Part shown: positions 1 to 10,689 of the stretch, piece after piece
How the letters are laid out: the number at the start of each line of letters is the position of its first letter
Position numbering within the stretch: position 1 is the first letter of the stretch
Assembly: GCA_014529385.2 (NCBI GenBank)
Contig: CM043949.1
Span: 111,517,977-111,581,976, forward strand
DNA from: Adiantum capillus-veneris
Lineage: Eukaryota; Streptophyta; Polypodiopsida; Polypodiales; Pteridaceae
Direction: 5' to 3'
Length of the DNA stretch: 64,000 nt
The notes under the pieces: generated by a model
Told to the model about the DNA's origin: nothing
The model's database searches: none
Seen by the model: the letters and a program-made list of their open reading frames with translations, nothing else
Position numbers and translations under genes: made by a program

Positions 1-1230
1 TGGGATTAAGTGAGCCACTTTAGTAAGCAAGTCGACTATGACCATGATTGAATCATAGCCAGCTTGGACAGAAGGAAACTCGGTGATAAAGTCCATGCTA
101 ATACATTCCCATTTCATTTGGGGAATATCTAAAGGATGTAATTTACATGGCATCTTTAGTCTTTCTGCCTTAATCCTTTGACAAGACAAACACTGCTTGA
201 CATAGCGAAGGACATCACCCTTCATACCTTGCGAATAGTAACTTCTGCGAATTGCATTGAGAGTTTTGGCATAACCTAGATGTCCTGAAGTTGGGCCATC
301 ATGTGATTCATATAGGATAGCATTCCTTAGGGTAGAATCCTTAGGTATGCATAGTCGATTCCTATAGTAAAATTTCCCATCTTCTAAGGAGTAATGTAGA
401 GGTTTAGGCTGATTTGATGATACCCTCTCTTCACATAGGATACTAGCAAGCATCTGGTAATCTGCATCTCTGACAGCAGCATCCGAGACCTTGTCTAAAA
501 TAGGGTTGTTAGCCATGGAAATTGCCCCTAGAAAAGCTTTACGGCTTAGGGCATCTGCCACAACATTATCCTTACCTGGTCTAAATTTAATATCAAAATC
601 ATATTTGTGCATGAGCTCTATCCATCTCCTCTGTCTCATGTTAAGGTTAGGTTGGGTAAAAATCCACTTAAGGGTCTTGTGATCCGTTACCAAAAACTGG
701 AATTTGTGTCCCAATAGATAATGTCTCCATAGCTTGAGAGCATGAATGACTTCTAGCAATTCTAAATCATGTGTAGCATAATTCACTTCATGAATCCTAA
801 GCTTCTGAGAAGTATAAGCTACAGGCCTTCCTTCTTGAGTAAGGACTCCTCCTAATGCAAGGTTACTAGCATCTGTGATCACCTCGAATTCTTGGGTGAA
901 ATCTGGAAGTTTTAAGAGAGGTTCTGAAGCAAGATACTCCTTAAGCTGTTTGAAGCAAGATTCACGTTTTTCTTCGAAAAGTATCGTAGCTCCCTTCTTT
1001 AGCAAGTCGGTTAGTGGTGCAGCTTTAAGAGCATAGTCCTTTACAAAGATCCTGTACCACCCTGTGATACCTAAGAACCCTCTGACTTCAGTTTGTGAAG
1101 TGGGTTGAGGCCATTCCGCAATATCTTTGAATTTGTCAGGGTCAACAGAGACTCCTTCAGGGGAAATGATAAACCCTAAGTAACAGACCTTAGGGGTAAA
1201 GAAGGTACATTTTCTCTTCTTTGCATACAA
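1..1230 (-). pseudogene. pol: gypsy pol fragment: RT thumb, RNase H, integrase N-part (copy 1)
   Basis: The frame is open from 1230 to the window edge. It begins in the palm/thumb of reverse transcriptase (YAKKRKCTFF), continues through connection and RNase H (FEVITDASNLALGGVLTQ, TDHKTLKWIF, DALSRKAFL) and reaches the integrase HHCC zinc domain and the first catalytic Asp (SMDFITEFPS). Compared with copy 2 it has single-base differences only, including Trp to Ser in the conserved YYWQG of the zinc domain (YYSQG here). The upstream RT core is separated from it by stops, so it cannot be made as part of a complete polyprotein. Confidence 0.85.
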
Positions 1231-1497
1231 CTTATTTTGGCGTAAAAGCTATAACACTTTCCTAACATTTCCTTCATGCTCTTCCTTTCATTTGGAATAA
1301 ATTAAGATATCGTCAAAGAATACTAGGACAAAATCGTCCAAGAATTCTCTAAAGATATCGTGCATCAGACGATTGAAAGTTGCAGGAGCATTCGTAAGTC
1401 CGAAAGCCATCACTGTAAATTCGTCATGACCATAACGAGTGTTGAAAGCTGTTTTGGAGATATCAGGCTCGTAGATTCGAATTTGATGATAGCCAGA

Positions 1498-1752
1498 TCA
1501 AAGATCAATCTTCGTGAATCTATTGGCTCCATGTAATCTGTCTATCATCTCATTAATACTAGGAATTGGATATTTATTCTTGATGGTAACCTGATTTAAG
1601 CCACTATAATCTATGCAAAGTCGAAGAGAGCCATCCTTTGTCTTTTGGAAGAGAACAAGTGCACCCCATGGAGATGTACTAGGTTGGATAAACCCTTGCT
1701 CAATCAACTGCTTGAGCTGCTCCTTGAGTTCTATAGCCTTTGAAAGTGACAT
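1498..1752 (-). pseudogene. pol: gypsy reverse transcriptase N-terminal fragment (copy 1)
   Basis: About 84 codons covering RT blocks 1-2: [38 protein letters not shown] and [16 protein letters not shown]. The frame ends at a TGA (1498-1500) that replaces the codon before SGYHQ in the RT core. The same TGA is present in all three copies of the array. The catalytic FFDDI stretch lies just downstream (about 1290-1330), beyond further stops. Confidence 0.85.
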
Positions 1753-1948
1753 CTTGTACGGCGCTCTTGAGACTGGTTCACTACATGGAAAAATTTTGAT
1801 TTCATAGTCTACCTCCCTAGGTGGTGGTAGTTCAGAAAGTTCAGCGGGGAAAACATCCGAAAAATTCTTCTAGCCACATTGGTTCAGGGTTGGAAGAAGT
1901 TTTTTCTACTTTGTTTAGCTTGACTACAAAAATTTGTTTACCCTTGCG

Positions 1949-2482
1949 TTACCCTTTCAAAAGACGATTAGCTTTGACCAAGTAAGCTTTTGGGCGTCCA
2001 TTCTGGCCTTGAATAGTGACTTCTTGACCTTGGTTGTCCACGAAAGTAACACTTCCTTGGGCACAATGGATATTGGCATTATGACTAGCTAACCAATCCA
2101 TTCCAAGAATTCCGTCATAGATTCGTATGGGTAAGGTTCGAAAAGTAGCAGAAGTAAAGTATTCTTCCAACTTGAAATCTATTTTTCCCACATTGTACTG
2201 AGATAACACCTCCTTTCCATTGGCTAATTCAACTCTCATCTTTCTTGCAGGGTGTTGATTAATTCCTAACTTCCTTAAACATTTAGGTGACAAGAAAGAA
2301 TGAGTACTACCACAATCAATAAGAAGCTCAAAATTTTCACCTTGGTGATTTGCAGGTGTTTGAATGATAGCATATTGTTGTCTTGCTCTTGGGTTATCAA
2401 TTGCAGCATGTAGAGTTGCTCTTTCTTCTTGTTCTTCTCCCAATGTTGGTTCTCCTATGATAGCATTGACTCTGGCAGCCAT
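1949..2482 (-). pseudogene. pol: gypsy retropepsin domain and linker (copy 1)
   Basis: Aspartic protease domain of the polyprotein, in the same frame as gag. The active-site motif reads LIDCGSTHSF, with Cys in place of the usual Ser/Thr of D-S/T-G; all three copies carry Cys. The second conserved loop IYDGILGMDWL is present. The Met at 2482 is internal: the frame is continuous with gag apart from TGA codons at 2549-2551 and 2498-2500. It stops at 1949 where copy 3 reads on into RT. Confidence 0.85.
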
Positions 2483-2548
2483 TCCGTGCCCTCGACCTCA
2501 TCCTCCATTTCTTCCTCCACGATTTATTATTTGGCCTCGTCCTCTAGC

Positions 2549-3313
2549 TCAATTGGGTGTATTAGTTGCGGAGACTCGCCTAGGATATACATTCCTAAAA
2601 TGTCCTAGCTCGTTGCATTCATAGCATCTAAGATCTGCATTTTGAGCTCCGTTTGCTGAAGCTGAAACTAGTAGATGAGTTTGGTGAACTCGGTGAACTT
2701 GCCTTTGGTTCCACATCATAGGCCGTCCTCTCCTTCCAGCATTCCTTGTATTTCCATTTCGTACCCTTTGAGAGTTTGACATCTCTTTAGCTAAGGGTTT
2801 AGCTCTTAAAAGAGCATCTTGCAAATTTACAGGCCTCATGGCTTCTATATGAGTATTTAAAGGAGCATTTAGTCCTTGGCAGAAACGGGCTACTTGTTGA
2901 TCTGCGGTCATTGGAGGAGCATAGCGCCTATGAGTTACAAATTTGGAGTAGTGTTCTTCCACTGTAAGATGAAATTGACATGAGTTGAAGAATTCATTCA
3001 TCTTAAGGGATTCGTGTGCAGGTGGAAGATAACGTTCTTTGACAACATACTTAATATCTTCCCAAGTTTGAGTGTTTTGAGCTACTTGGTTATCTTTGCA
3101 GTGTTGTTTCCACCAAAGCTTGGCATCCACCATGAGACGAAACATAGCCAACATTGCTTGGTTATAGGGAGTAGTACCAGCAGCAGCAAAATAATCCTCC
3201 ATCTCTTCGAGCCACACTTCTGCATCGCGCTCAACTAGGGCTCCTTCCCCTTTGAAAGAGGGAAGTTTAGCTTGCTTGAGAAGTAGCTTTTTCTCTTGAA
3301 GAGATGTGTACAC
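2549..3313 (-). pseudogene. gag: gypsy gag (copy 1)
   Basis: Gag capsid-type region: LPSFKGEG, AEVWLEEMEDYFAAAG, WEDIKYVVKERYLPP and a C-terminal zinc knuckle. The knuckle is CYECNELGHFRNVY; its last ligand is Tyr, not Cys, a change shared with copy 2 but not copy 3. The left-most in-frame start is GTG, with no ATG, so the true start is unclear; a 3'-splice-like TTGCACAG lies just upstream. The reading ends at a TGA in an Arg-Gly-rich linker before the protease. Confidence 0.88.
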
Positions 3314-3495
3314 CGCACTCTGTGCAATATAGATTAAGTGAAACTTTATTAGATACTCTAACTTTAATCCACTTTAAGGCAAGACTTGATCAAACAATAA
3401 TACAAACAAAAGATAATATTAATTCAAACTTTATTTATATACACATTATTTGCTACCAAGGTTGGTAGTCTTTACATACAAGGATTGTAATGTCT

Positions 3496-3885
3496 CTATA
3501 TTTTGAGGTTAGTGACTACAACAGGATAGGCTAAAGGATCAAAATAATAAGTTTCTTTTGACCCTTGAAAGCTACGAGATACACATATGGGTCGAAGCCT
3601 ACCACCATGGATAAATTTTGTAACTTGGTTATAGACGCATTGAGTCTGAGATATCTTTTCTCCTCCCAAGGTAATGGTAGCATCCGGATTCTTAGTACCA
3701 ATGAAAAGATGAACTTCGATGACTTTTAACTCCTCTGCCCATCGAATTTTCTTGAGGTTGATATCCATGCACCATATCTTGTCACCATCGATGGTATAGA
3801 TTCCTCCAGATGGACTCCAGTTGATACCCCATCCTCTATGCACCCTTGGAATAGGTGGTGCAAACACCCTATCCAAAATCATCAT
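3496..3885 (-). CDS. Leader ORF 2 of the gypsy element (copy 1), unknown function
   Basis: Frame of 129 codons between primer site and gag, same strand as gag. The ATG at 3885 overlaps the TGA of the preceding ORF as TGATG. The product would be about 15 kDa, rich in Ile/Val/Trp, with segments such as HRGWGINWSPSGGIYTIDG and GGRLRPICVSRSFQG. No domain is recognised. It is identical in copy 2 and intact in copy 3 (with nine substitutions and one in-frame codon insertion), while gag and pol in the same copies carry several stops. The nine changes are all amino-acid changing, so purifying selection is not demonstrated and it may be a chance frame. Confidence 0.5.
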   Translation of the reverse strand: MMILDRVFAPPIPRVHRGWGINWSPSGGIYTIDGDKIWCMDINLKKIRWAEELKVIEVHLFIGTKNPDATITLGGEKISQTQCVYNQVTKFIHGGRLRPICVSRSFQGSKETYYFDPLAYPVVVTNLKI

Positions 3886-4067
3886 CACCCTTTTTCAAAA
3901 TTGATAATTTGGTGATTGGCATGTATTTTCAAACATGATGGTGAACACCTAGAATTTCTGGTACGCTGAATGAACATTTTCCTGTACCAGGAAAGTTCAG
4001 TCTTCAATACCATATAAAAACTCAAAACAATTTTTCTAGGTTCTTCTATTATTTCAAACATTCGCAT
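3885..4067 (-). CDS. Leader ORF 1 of the gypsy element (copy 1), unknown function
   Basis: A 60-codon frame starting with ATG 49 bases downstream of the primer site, beginning MRMFEIIEEPRK. It ends in TGATG, overlapping the start of leader ORF 2. Such a junction could permit reinitiation, but this is inference. The frame is preserved in all three array copies with only a few substitutions. No homology is recognised. Confidence 0.4.
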   Translation of the reverse strand: MRMFEIIEEPRKIVLSFYMVLKTELSWYRKMFIQRTRNSRCSPSCLKIHANHQIINFEKG

Positions 4068-4116
4068 CCTTCAATATCCAAACATCAATCTAAAAATCTC
4101 CCCAAGCTTTAACCTA

Positions 4117-4129
4117 GGCTCTGATACCA
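4117..4129 (-). other. Primer binding site (initiator Met tRNA), copy 1
   Basis: On the minus strand TGGTATCAGAGCC, complementary to the 3' end of plant initiator-Met tRNA, one base from the end of LTR A. It fixes the element's orientation and the LTR boundary. Confidence 0.93.
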
Positions 4130-5769
4130 GTGTGAGGTCCCTGCCCCTTTTTGAGAGGAGCGGAGTACCTTTGATAGGTCTCCAATCCTGGAAAAGAAAA
4201 ACCAACGGACATTGCCTTAGCTACTACGTAGCTACGGGCATGAACTGTTAGTGAAGGATTGGTCCTATATCACTATGGCGGAGCGTGACCACCATAACCC
4301 TATCTAAAACTATCTATAATCAATTATACCTAACATTATAAATCTTAGAGTGATCAACCTGTGTGCTTTTTTCTCCATGTTTCAGAAGCACAACCGCCAA
4401 GGTTTTTCTCTTTTAAGATTTATGACTTAAAAAAAATAATTTCTAGCATTGGAATGTTACCCGACTCATTGGGTCCACCCGTCCATAGAATGATACCGTA
4501 GGGGGATCATTCTCTCACTTTCCACACCGCACTCACCCTTCTTTTGTTATCTAATTACTACCACACTGTTTAAGCATACATGTTCCTTTACTTTATTTAT
4601 GATACTGGTTCGTTAAAACAGCCCTTCAAACAGTATGACAAAGAATAGTCAAACAAGATGTCGTTCAATTTGAAACCAACAACCCTTGGATTAGGTTCAC
4701 TCAAGAATATCTACTGGCGCTATTATGTCTGATCGGTATATACATTATTTATAAAAACCCTTGTCCTCATGAGCGTCCCATACCGCTCGACAAGTACTCG
4801 TTGTGCTAATCTGGACGTACTCCCGTCACAGCAACAATGGTGCCAATGTGGGCGTCATCCTTACGCCACGACAAAACAAAACTGTAGTATCCAGCTGGGC
4901 TAATCTGGGTGTACTCCCACCATAGCATCAGCGGTGCCATCCTAGGCGGCATCTCAGGCCTCGACAACTGCCACATAATACCAGCCCTAATAAGTAGAGA
5001 CGCTTGAGAGAAACCATACCGAAGGTTTTGGACAAACATTCTTTCCTATAGCAACCAGTTTAACCAGACAATCTTTCCTACTTGTAAAACATATGCCGAG
5101 TTTCTTGGGGTTAAGCCCCGTGGTTTCGGTCCGTGTTTTCTTTTCATAAGGTAAATAATATATTCCTATGGTCTCGCATATGCAATGATGCATAACTTGA
5201 ACTACAATACTAACGTGTACCATAGCTCCGATTGGTCTGATTGGTGGAGACATAACATGTTCCGCAGGAGTTCCACCCTTACTTGTACCAGCTTCATGAT
5301 CATTAGCGCCTTGGTTTTGAGCATGCTTTGGGGCCTTTTTTTTTGTACTACACTTATGTTATACACTTAGAACTTTAAATTGGTCAATTTCCCTAGTAAT
5401 CTCTTGTTTGCAAAGAGAGTTTGTAATTTGAACCCTCGTCAACTCTGATTTACACTTATTGTTGTTGTTCTACATCTAATTTCTATTTTCTAATCATAAA
5501 TAATCAAACATTAAGTGTGTAAACTATGAGTGAAAGTTTAGGAATGCATTACTTTTATGCTTCACATTTCTAATCCAATTCTAACTTCAATTTCCATACT
5601 TCAACTAAATCAATTTTTAGTATTATTCAAAATTCTACTTAATCTAATGGACAATAAAATTGGTGAATAAGAATTTCATCATGTATAATAAGAATATGAT
5701 GAGTTCTCTTATGTATTAACTTTCAATTAACAATGTATAAGTTAATAGTGAAGATGTACTAACTAGAGA

Positions 5770-6385
5770 GAGTAGGTATACTTAGAGAGATTAGAGTAAG
5801 AGAAAACATACACATACATCTTTTCTAAAGTTAATTGAATCTTACTATCCATTAGAGAGATTAGAGTGAAAGAGAACACACACATCCTTTTCTAAAGCTA
5901 ATTGAATCTTACTAATCTATTAGAAGATTAGAGTAAAAGAGAACACACACACACATATCCTTCATAAAGCTAATTGAATCTTACTAATCCATTAGAGATT
6001 AGAGTAATAGATAGCACACACACACACATAGCTGATTGAATCTTACTAATCTATTAGAGAAATTAGAGTAAGAGATAGCACACATACACACATATCCTTC
6101 TTAAAACTAATTGAATCTTACTAATCTATTACAGAGATTAGAGTAAAAGATAGCACACACACACACACACACATAGCTAATTGAATCTTACTAATCTATT
6201 AGAGAGATTAGAGTAAGAGATAGCACACACACACACATAGCTAATTGAATCTTACTAATCTATTAGAGAAATTAAAGTAAGAGATAGCACACATACACAC
6301 ATATTCTTCTTAAAACTAATCGAATCTTACTAATCTATTAGAGAGATTATAGTAAGAGATAGCACACATAAATCATTCCTAAAGT
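5770..6385. repeat. CA-bearing minisatellite in LTR A (about nine units)
   Basis: Tandem units of about 60-80 bp built around GATTAGAGTAAGAGATAGC, a (CA)n stretch, and AATTGAATCTTACTAATC. Unit number, (CA)n length and substitutions differ between LTRs A, B and C. It lies upstream of the TATA box in transcript sense. Confidence 0.88.
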
Positions 6386-6538
6386 TAATGAAATGCTCAA
6401 TTAATACGCACCTTATTAGTCCACTAGAGTTTTTTCTCTCTTAGTGCTTTGTGGATGCCTTCTCTCTAACAGAAGTGACAACACTTCGTGAGCGCTATAG
6501 AGGCAATCTCTATGTCTAAAGTGTGAGCATGGATGCTC

Positions 6539-6546
6539 TATTTATA
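6539..6546 (-). promoter_or_regulatory. TATA box of LTR A
   Basis: Minus strand TATAAATA in the context GCTATAAATAGAGC. LTR C has the same sequence and LTR B has TATAAAAA. It would place transcription start about 30 bases downstream (near 6510). Confidence 0.7.
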
Positions 6547-7166
6547 GCAGAAAAGAAAACGTCCAACTTTTTCTTTTTTCCCCAAAAAAGAATTTTTTTA
6601 AAAAAATATTTTTTTTAAAAAAAAAATATATTTTTTCCCCATAAATTATACACGCGTTTTTGGTACCCTTGTGGTACCCATCAGCTTGACCACTTTGTCA
6701 TTATCATCAAAAGATAAGGTCACACAGTCCCCGCTCACTAAGATTAGTCAAGACTAGCCTCTCCTTTTCATGTGACAGTGTGTCCCACTTTGTCCCCTCC
6801 TATGTGAGTCCAGGTGAGTCTGTTTGCCTTCATTTGTCATCCCTGTGTATTCTTTTGTCTTTATAATTATTTTACTTATTTTCTTAATGATAATTTACTT
6901 TACATTTTTAAGTTAAACTTTACACTCTTATATTAACTTTACACTAGTAAAAGAAAATTCTATAATCAATAAATAAGTCTTGCAATAAGTTAATTAGTGA
7001 TTCATATAGCTAAACATGTCAAAATTTTGTAGCGTAAATTTTGAATTCTAGGTTTTCTCAACTTACGATTCATAATTTGAACTTGAATATCTTAAATAAT
7101 GAGTGATAGTTAAAAATTCAAATGCGTAATAGAGCTTATGTGAAATTTGAAAGTAAAGACCTTACA

Positions 7167-7180
7167 ATCTCCCCAACTTA
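7167..7180 (-). other. Polypurine tract, copy 2
   Basis: Minus-strand TAAGTTGGGGAGAT immediately before the 5' TG of LTR A; plus-strand priming site. The same tract abuts LTR B at 15298-15311. Confidence 0.85.
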
Positions 7181-7195
7181 GAATTTGAGATGTCC

Positions 7196-7570
7196 TCATC
7201 TCAAGAATAGTGAAGGGTAATCCTTAAGAAGGGATGTCTCATCTTCCCAAGTAGCATCTTCTACAGGGAAATCCTTCAATAAGATAAGATGTTCTTTGAT
7301 GGATCTATTCCTAAGCTTTCTCTCCTGAGTTTCTAGGATAGTATCAGGTTGGAGTTGTAGAACATCTTGAGCAGGTAAAATGATTTGCTCATCATCAAGG
7401 ACATGATCAGGGTTACATACATAGGGTTTTAACAGACTTACATGAAATACATCATGCACTTTGATATGAGAAGGGAGTTTTAGTCTATAAGCTTGATCAC
7501 TTACAACCTTGATTATTTCGTAAGGTCCACAATATCGGTAGCTAAGCTTCTTATACCTTCTGAAAGACAA
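7196..7570 (-). pseudogene. pol: gypsy integrase C-terminus with chromodomain (copy 2)
   Basis: The GPF/Y module reads YCGPYEIIKVVSDQAYRL, followed by HDVFHVSLLKPYV and a chromodomain-like end: PDTILETQERKLRNRSI, EHLILLKDFPVEDATWEDE. Chromodomains on Ty3/gypsy integrases are thought to direct insertion to modified chromatin. This tail places the family among chromoviruses; the about 3-kb LTRs would suit the Tekay/Del group, which is inference. It is separated from the rest of integrase by a frameshift around 7600. Confidence 0.88.
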
Positions 7571-7607
7571 ATTGCTCCTTTTGGGTTTTACTCGTAAGAA
7601 AACTTTG

Positions 7608-7862
7608 TCACCTTTTTGAAAATCCGAAATCAGATCTTTTTAAGTCAACGTGCTTCTTTTGTCCATCTCGAGGCGCTTGAATATCCCTTCGAATAGCTTT
7701 GGTTTGAGCTTCCATTTCTTCAAGCATTTTCTTTGAAGCTTCTACCCTTATAGTGGGGTCAGAAAAGTTAAGAGGTGATAAACATTCTTGACCATAAAGA
7801 GCATTAAAAGGTGTCATTCCCATACTTCTATTAGTAGAGGAATTGTATGCATACTCTACCAA
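7608..7862 (-). pseudogene. pol: gypsy integrase, distal core fragment (copy 2)
   Basis: About 84 codons of the region after the catalytic core: VEYAYNSSTNRSMGMTPFNALYG, QECLSPLNFSDPTIR. Copy 3 has the same segment joined in frame to the catalytic core. Here it is detached from the core by a stop at 7959 and from the C-terminal module by a frameshift. Confidence 0.85.
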
Positions 7863-7958
7863 GGGTAGGTATTGAATCCACTTGTGAGGTTCTCTATTGC
7901 AGTAAGCTCTGAGAATGTCTTCAATTACTTGATTAACTCTTTCAGTTTGGCCATCAGT

Positions 7959-9371
7959 TTAAGGATGATAAGCAGTACTAAAACATAATTTGGTTCCAAT
8001 AGCTTGAAACAATGATACCCAAAACTTTGAAGTAAACTTGGCATCACAATCACTGACAATCCTCTTGGGTAAACCATGAATTCTGAAAACTTCCTTCACA
8101 AACAGACGAGCAATATCTGAAGCTGTAAAGGTTGTCTTGATTGGGATTAAGTGAGCCACTTTAGTAAGCAAGTCGACTATGACCATGATTGAATCATAGC
8201 CAGCTTGGACAGAAGGAAACTCGGTGATAAAGTCCATGCTAATACATTCCCATTTCATTTGGGGAATATCTAAAGGATGTAATTTACCTGGCATCTTTAG
8301 TCTTTCTGCCTTAATCCTTTGACAAGACAAACACTGCTTGACATAGCGAAGGACATCACCCTTCATACCTTGCCAATAGTAACTTCTGTGAATTGCATTG
8401 AGAGTTTTGGCATAACCTAGATGTCCTGAAGTTGGGCCATCATGTGATTCATATAGGATAGCATTCCTTAGGGTAGAATCCTTAGGTATGCATAGTCGAT
8501 TCCTATAGTAAAATTTCCCATCTTCTAAGGAGTAATGTAGAGGTTTAGGCTGATTTGATGATACCCTCTCTTCACGTAGGATACTAGCAAGCATCTGGTA
8601 ATCTGCATCTCTGACAGCAGCATCCGAGACCTTGTCTAAAATAGGGTTGTTAGCCATGGAAATTGCCCCCAGAAAAGCTTTACGGCTTAGGGCATCTACC
8701 ACAACATTATCCTTACCTGGTCTAAATTTAATATCAAAATCATATTTGTGCATGAGCTCTATCCATCTCCTCTGTCTCATGTTAAGGTTAGGTTGGGTAA
8801 AAATCCACTTAAGGGTCTTGTGATCCGTTACCAAAAACTGGAATTTGTGTCCCAATAGATAATGTCTCCATAGCTTGAGAGCATGAATGACTTCTAGCAA
8901 TTCTAAATCATGTGTAGCATAATTCACTTCATGAATCCTAAGCTTCTGAGAAGTATAAGCTACAGGCCTTCCTTCTTGAGTAAGGACTCCTCCTAATGCA
9001 AGGTTACTAGCATCTGTGATCACCTCGAATTCTTGGGTGAAATCTGGAAGTTTTAAGAGAGGTTCTGAAGCAAGATACTCCTTAAGCTGTTTGAAGCAAG
9101 ATTCACGTTTTTCTTCGAAAAGTATCGTAGCTCCCTTCTTTAGCAAGTCGGTTAGTGGTGCAGCTTTAAGAGCATAGTCCTTTACAAAGATCCTGTACCA
9201 CCCTGTGATACCTAAGAACCCTCTGACTTCAGTTTGTGAAGTGGGTTGAGGCCATTCCGCAATATCTTTGAATTTGTCAGGGTCAACAGAGACTCCTTCA
9301 GGGGAAATGATAAACCCTAAGTAACAGACCTTAGGGGTAAAGAAGGTACATTTTCTCTTCTTTGCATACAA
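7959..9371 (-). pseudogene. pol: gypsy pol: RT thumb, RNase H, integrase zinc domain and core (copy 2)
   Basis: The 470-codon frame is the longest gypsy frame in the array. It contains the RT thumb (YLGFIISPEGVSVDPDKFK), RNase H (FEVITDASNLALGGVLTQ; DHKTLKWIF; DALSRKAFL), the integrase HHCC motif (HDGPTSGHLGY ... CLSCQRI), and catalytic Asp residues in SMDFITEFPS and VSDCDAKFTS. It terminates at YHP followed by TAA (7959-7961), where copy 3 keeps Gln and reads on to the catalytic Glu (TDGQTERVN). The upstream [10 protein letters not shown] of RT lies at about 9440-9475, cut off by a TAG at 9390-9392 shared with copy 1. Confidence 0.9.
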
Positions 9372-9638
9372 CTTATTTTGGCGTAAAAGCTATAACACTT
9401 TCCTAACATTTCCTTCATGCTCTTCCTTTGATTTGGAATAAATTAAGATATCGTCAAAGAATACTAGGACAAAATTGTCCAAGAATTCTCTAAAGATATC
9501 GTGCATCAGACGATTGAAAGTTGCAGGAGCATTCGTAAGTCCGAAAGCCATCACTGTAAATTCGTCATCAACATAACAAGTGTTGAAAGCTGTTTTGGAG
9601 ATATCAGGCTCGTAGATTCGAATTTGATGATAGCCAGA

Positions 9639-9893
9639 TCAAAGATCAATCTTCGTGAATCTATTGGCTCCATGTAATCTGTCTATCATCTCATTAATAC
9701 TAGAAATTGGATATTTATTCTTGATGGTAACCTGATTTAAGCCACTATAATCTATGCAAAGTCGAAGAGAGCCATCCTTTGTCTTTTGGAAGAGAACAAG
9801 TGCACCCCATGGAGATGTACTAGGTCGGATAAACCCTCGCTCAATCAACTGCTTGAGCTGCTCCTTGAGTTCTATAGCCCTTGGAAGTGACAT
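9639..9893 (-). pseudogene. pol: gypsy reverse transcriptase N-terminal fragment (copy 2)
   Basis: Same segment as 1498-1752 in copy 1: [17 protein letters not shown] and [15 protein letters not shown]. It is ended by the TGA (9639-9641) common to all three copies at the codon before SGYHQ. Confidence 0.85.
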
Positions 9894-10089
9894 CTTGTAC
9901 GGCGCTCTTGAGACTGGTTCACTACATGGAAAAATTTTGATTTCATAGTCTACCTCCCTAGGTGGTGGTAGTTCAGAAAGTTCAGCGGGGAAAACATCCG
10001 AAAAATTCTTCTAGCCACATTGGTTCAGGGTTGCAAGAAGTTTTTTCTACTTTGTTTAGCTTGACTACAAAAATTTGTTTACCCTTGCG

Positions 10090-10623
10090 TTACCCTTTCA
10101 AAAGACGATTAGCTTTGACCAAGTAAGCTTTTGGTCGTCCATTCTGGCCTTGAATAGTGACTTCTTGACCTTGGTTGTCCACAAAAGTAACACTTCCTTG
10201 GGCACAATGGATATTGGCATTATGACTAGCTAACCAATCCATTCCAAGAATTCCGTCATAGATTCCTATGGGTAAGGTTCGAAAAGTAGCAGAAGTAAAG
10301 TATTCTTCCAACTTGAAATCTATTTTTCCCACATTGTACTGAGATAACACCTCCTTTCCATTGGCTAATTCAACTCTCATCTTTCTTGCAGGGTGTTGAT
10401 TAAGTCCTAACTTCCTTAAACATTTAGGTGACAAGAAAGAATGAGTACTACCACAATCAATAAGAAGCTCAAATTTTTCACCTTGGTGATTTGCATGTGT
10501 TTGAATGACAGCATATTGTTGTCTTGCTCTTGGGTTATCAATTGCAGCATGTAGAGTTGCTCTTTCTTCTTGTTCTTCTCCCAATGTTGGTTCTCCTATG
10601 ATAGCATTGACTCTGGCAGCCAT
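10090..10623 (-). pseudogene. pol: gypsy retropepsin domain (copy 2)
   Basis: Motifs LIDCGSTHSFLSPK and IGIYDGILGMDWL. It is in frame with gag, from which it is separated by TGA codons at 10690-10692 and 10639-10641. It stops at 10090, as in copy 1, where copy 3 continues into RT. Confidence 0.85.
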
Positions 10624-10689
10624 TCCGTGCCCTCGACCTCATCCTCCATTTCTTCCTCCACGATTTATTATTTGGCCTCGTCCTCTAGC

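Larger units (their letters stand above)
1..4130 (-). mobile_element. Ty3/gypsy chromovirus, internal region copy 1 (partial, cut by window edge)
   Basis: Internal region of the left-most element in a tandem array, read on the minus strand. In transcript order it holds the primer site (4117-4129), two leader ORFs, gag, protease, RT, RNase H and the start of integrase, and then runs off the window. Base 1 corresponds to 8142 in copy 2, and all internal landmarks lie exactly 8141 bases from those of copy 2. The two copies look about 99% identical by eye and share private lesions, for example a Tyr replacing the last Cys of the gag zinc knuckle. They are therefore duplicates of one another and not independent insertions. 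Confidence 0.93.
4131..7166 (-). repeat. gypsy LTR A (about 3036 bp)
   Basis: Bounded by the primer site (4117-4129) on one side and the polypurine tract (7167-7180) on the other. The ends form short inverted repeats, minus-strand TGTAAGGTC...GACCTCACA. It serves as 5' LTR of internal copy 1 and 3' LTR of internal copy 2. It contains a TATA box (6539-6546), a run of A/T homopolymers (about 6590-6640) and a minisatellite (about 5770-6385). It encodes no recognisable protein; small frames in it are not conserved. Confidence 0.93.

Noticed and set aside
2498-2500. Programmed stop readthrough between gag and pol in the gypsy family
   Set aside because: A second shared TGA in the RT core and others nearby indicate CGA-to-TGA decay; kept only as a check in the findings.
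491-3238. Plus-strand frames across the gypsy internal regions (for example 491-682, 2364-2624, 3014-3238 and counterparts in copies 2 and 3)
   Set aside because: They are antisense shadows of the minus-strand gag-pol and leader; they recur only because the element does.
4806-5370. Frames of 61-88 codons inside LTR A and equivalents in LTRs B and C
   Set aside because: No ATG-based support, no domain, positions in LTR; differences between copies do not respect codons.
5770-6385. Regular repeats with similar spacing, possible CRISPR array
   Set aside because: Units are direct minisatellite repeats with (CA)n cores inside a plant LTR, with no unique spacers and no cas genes.
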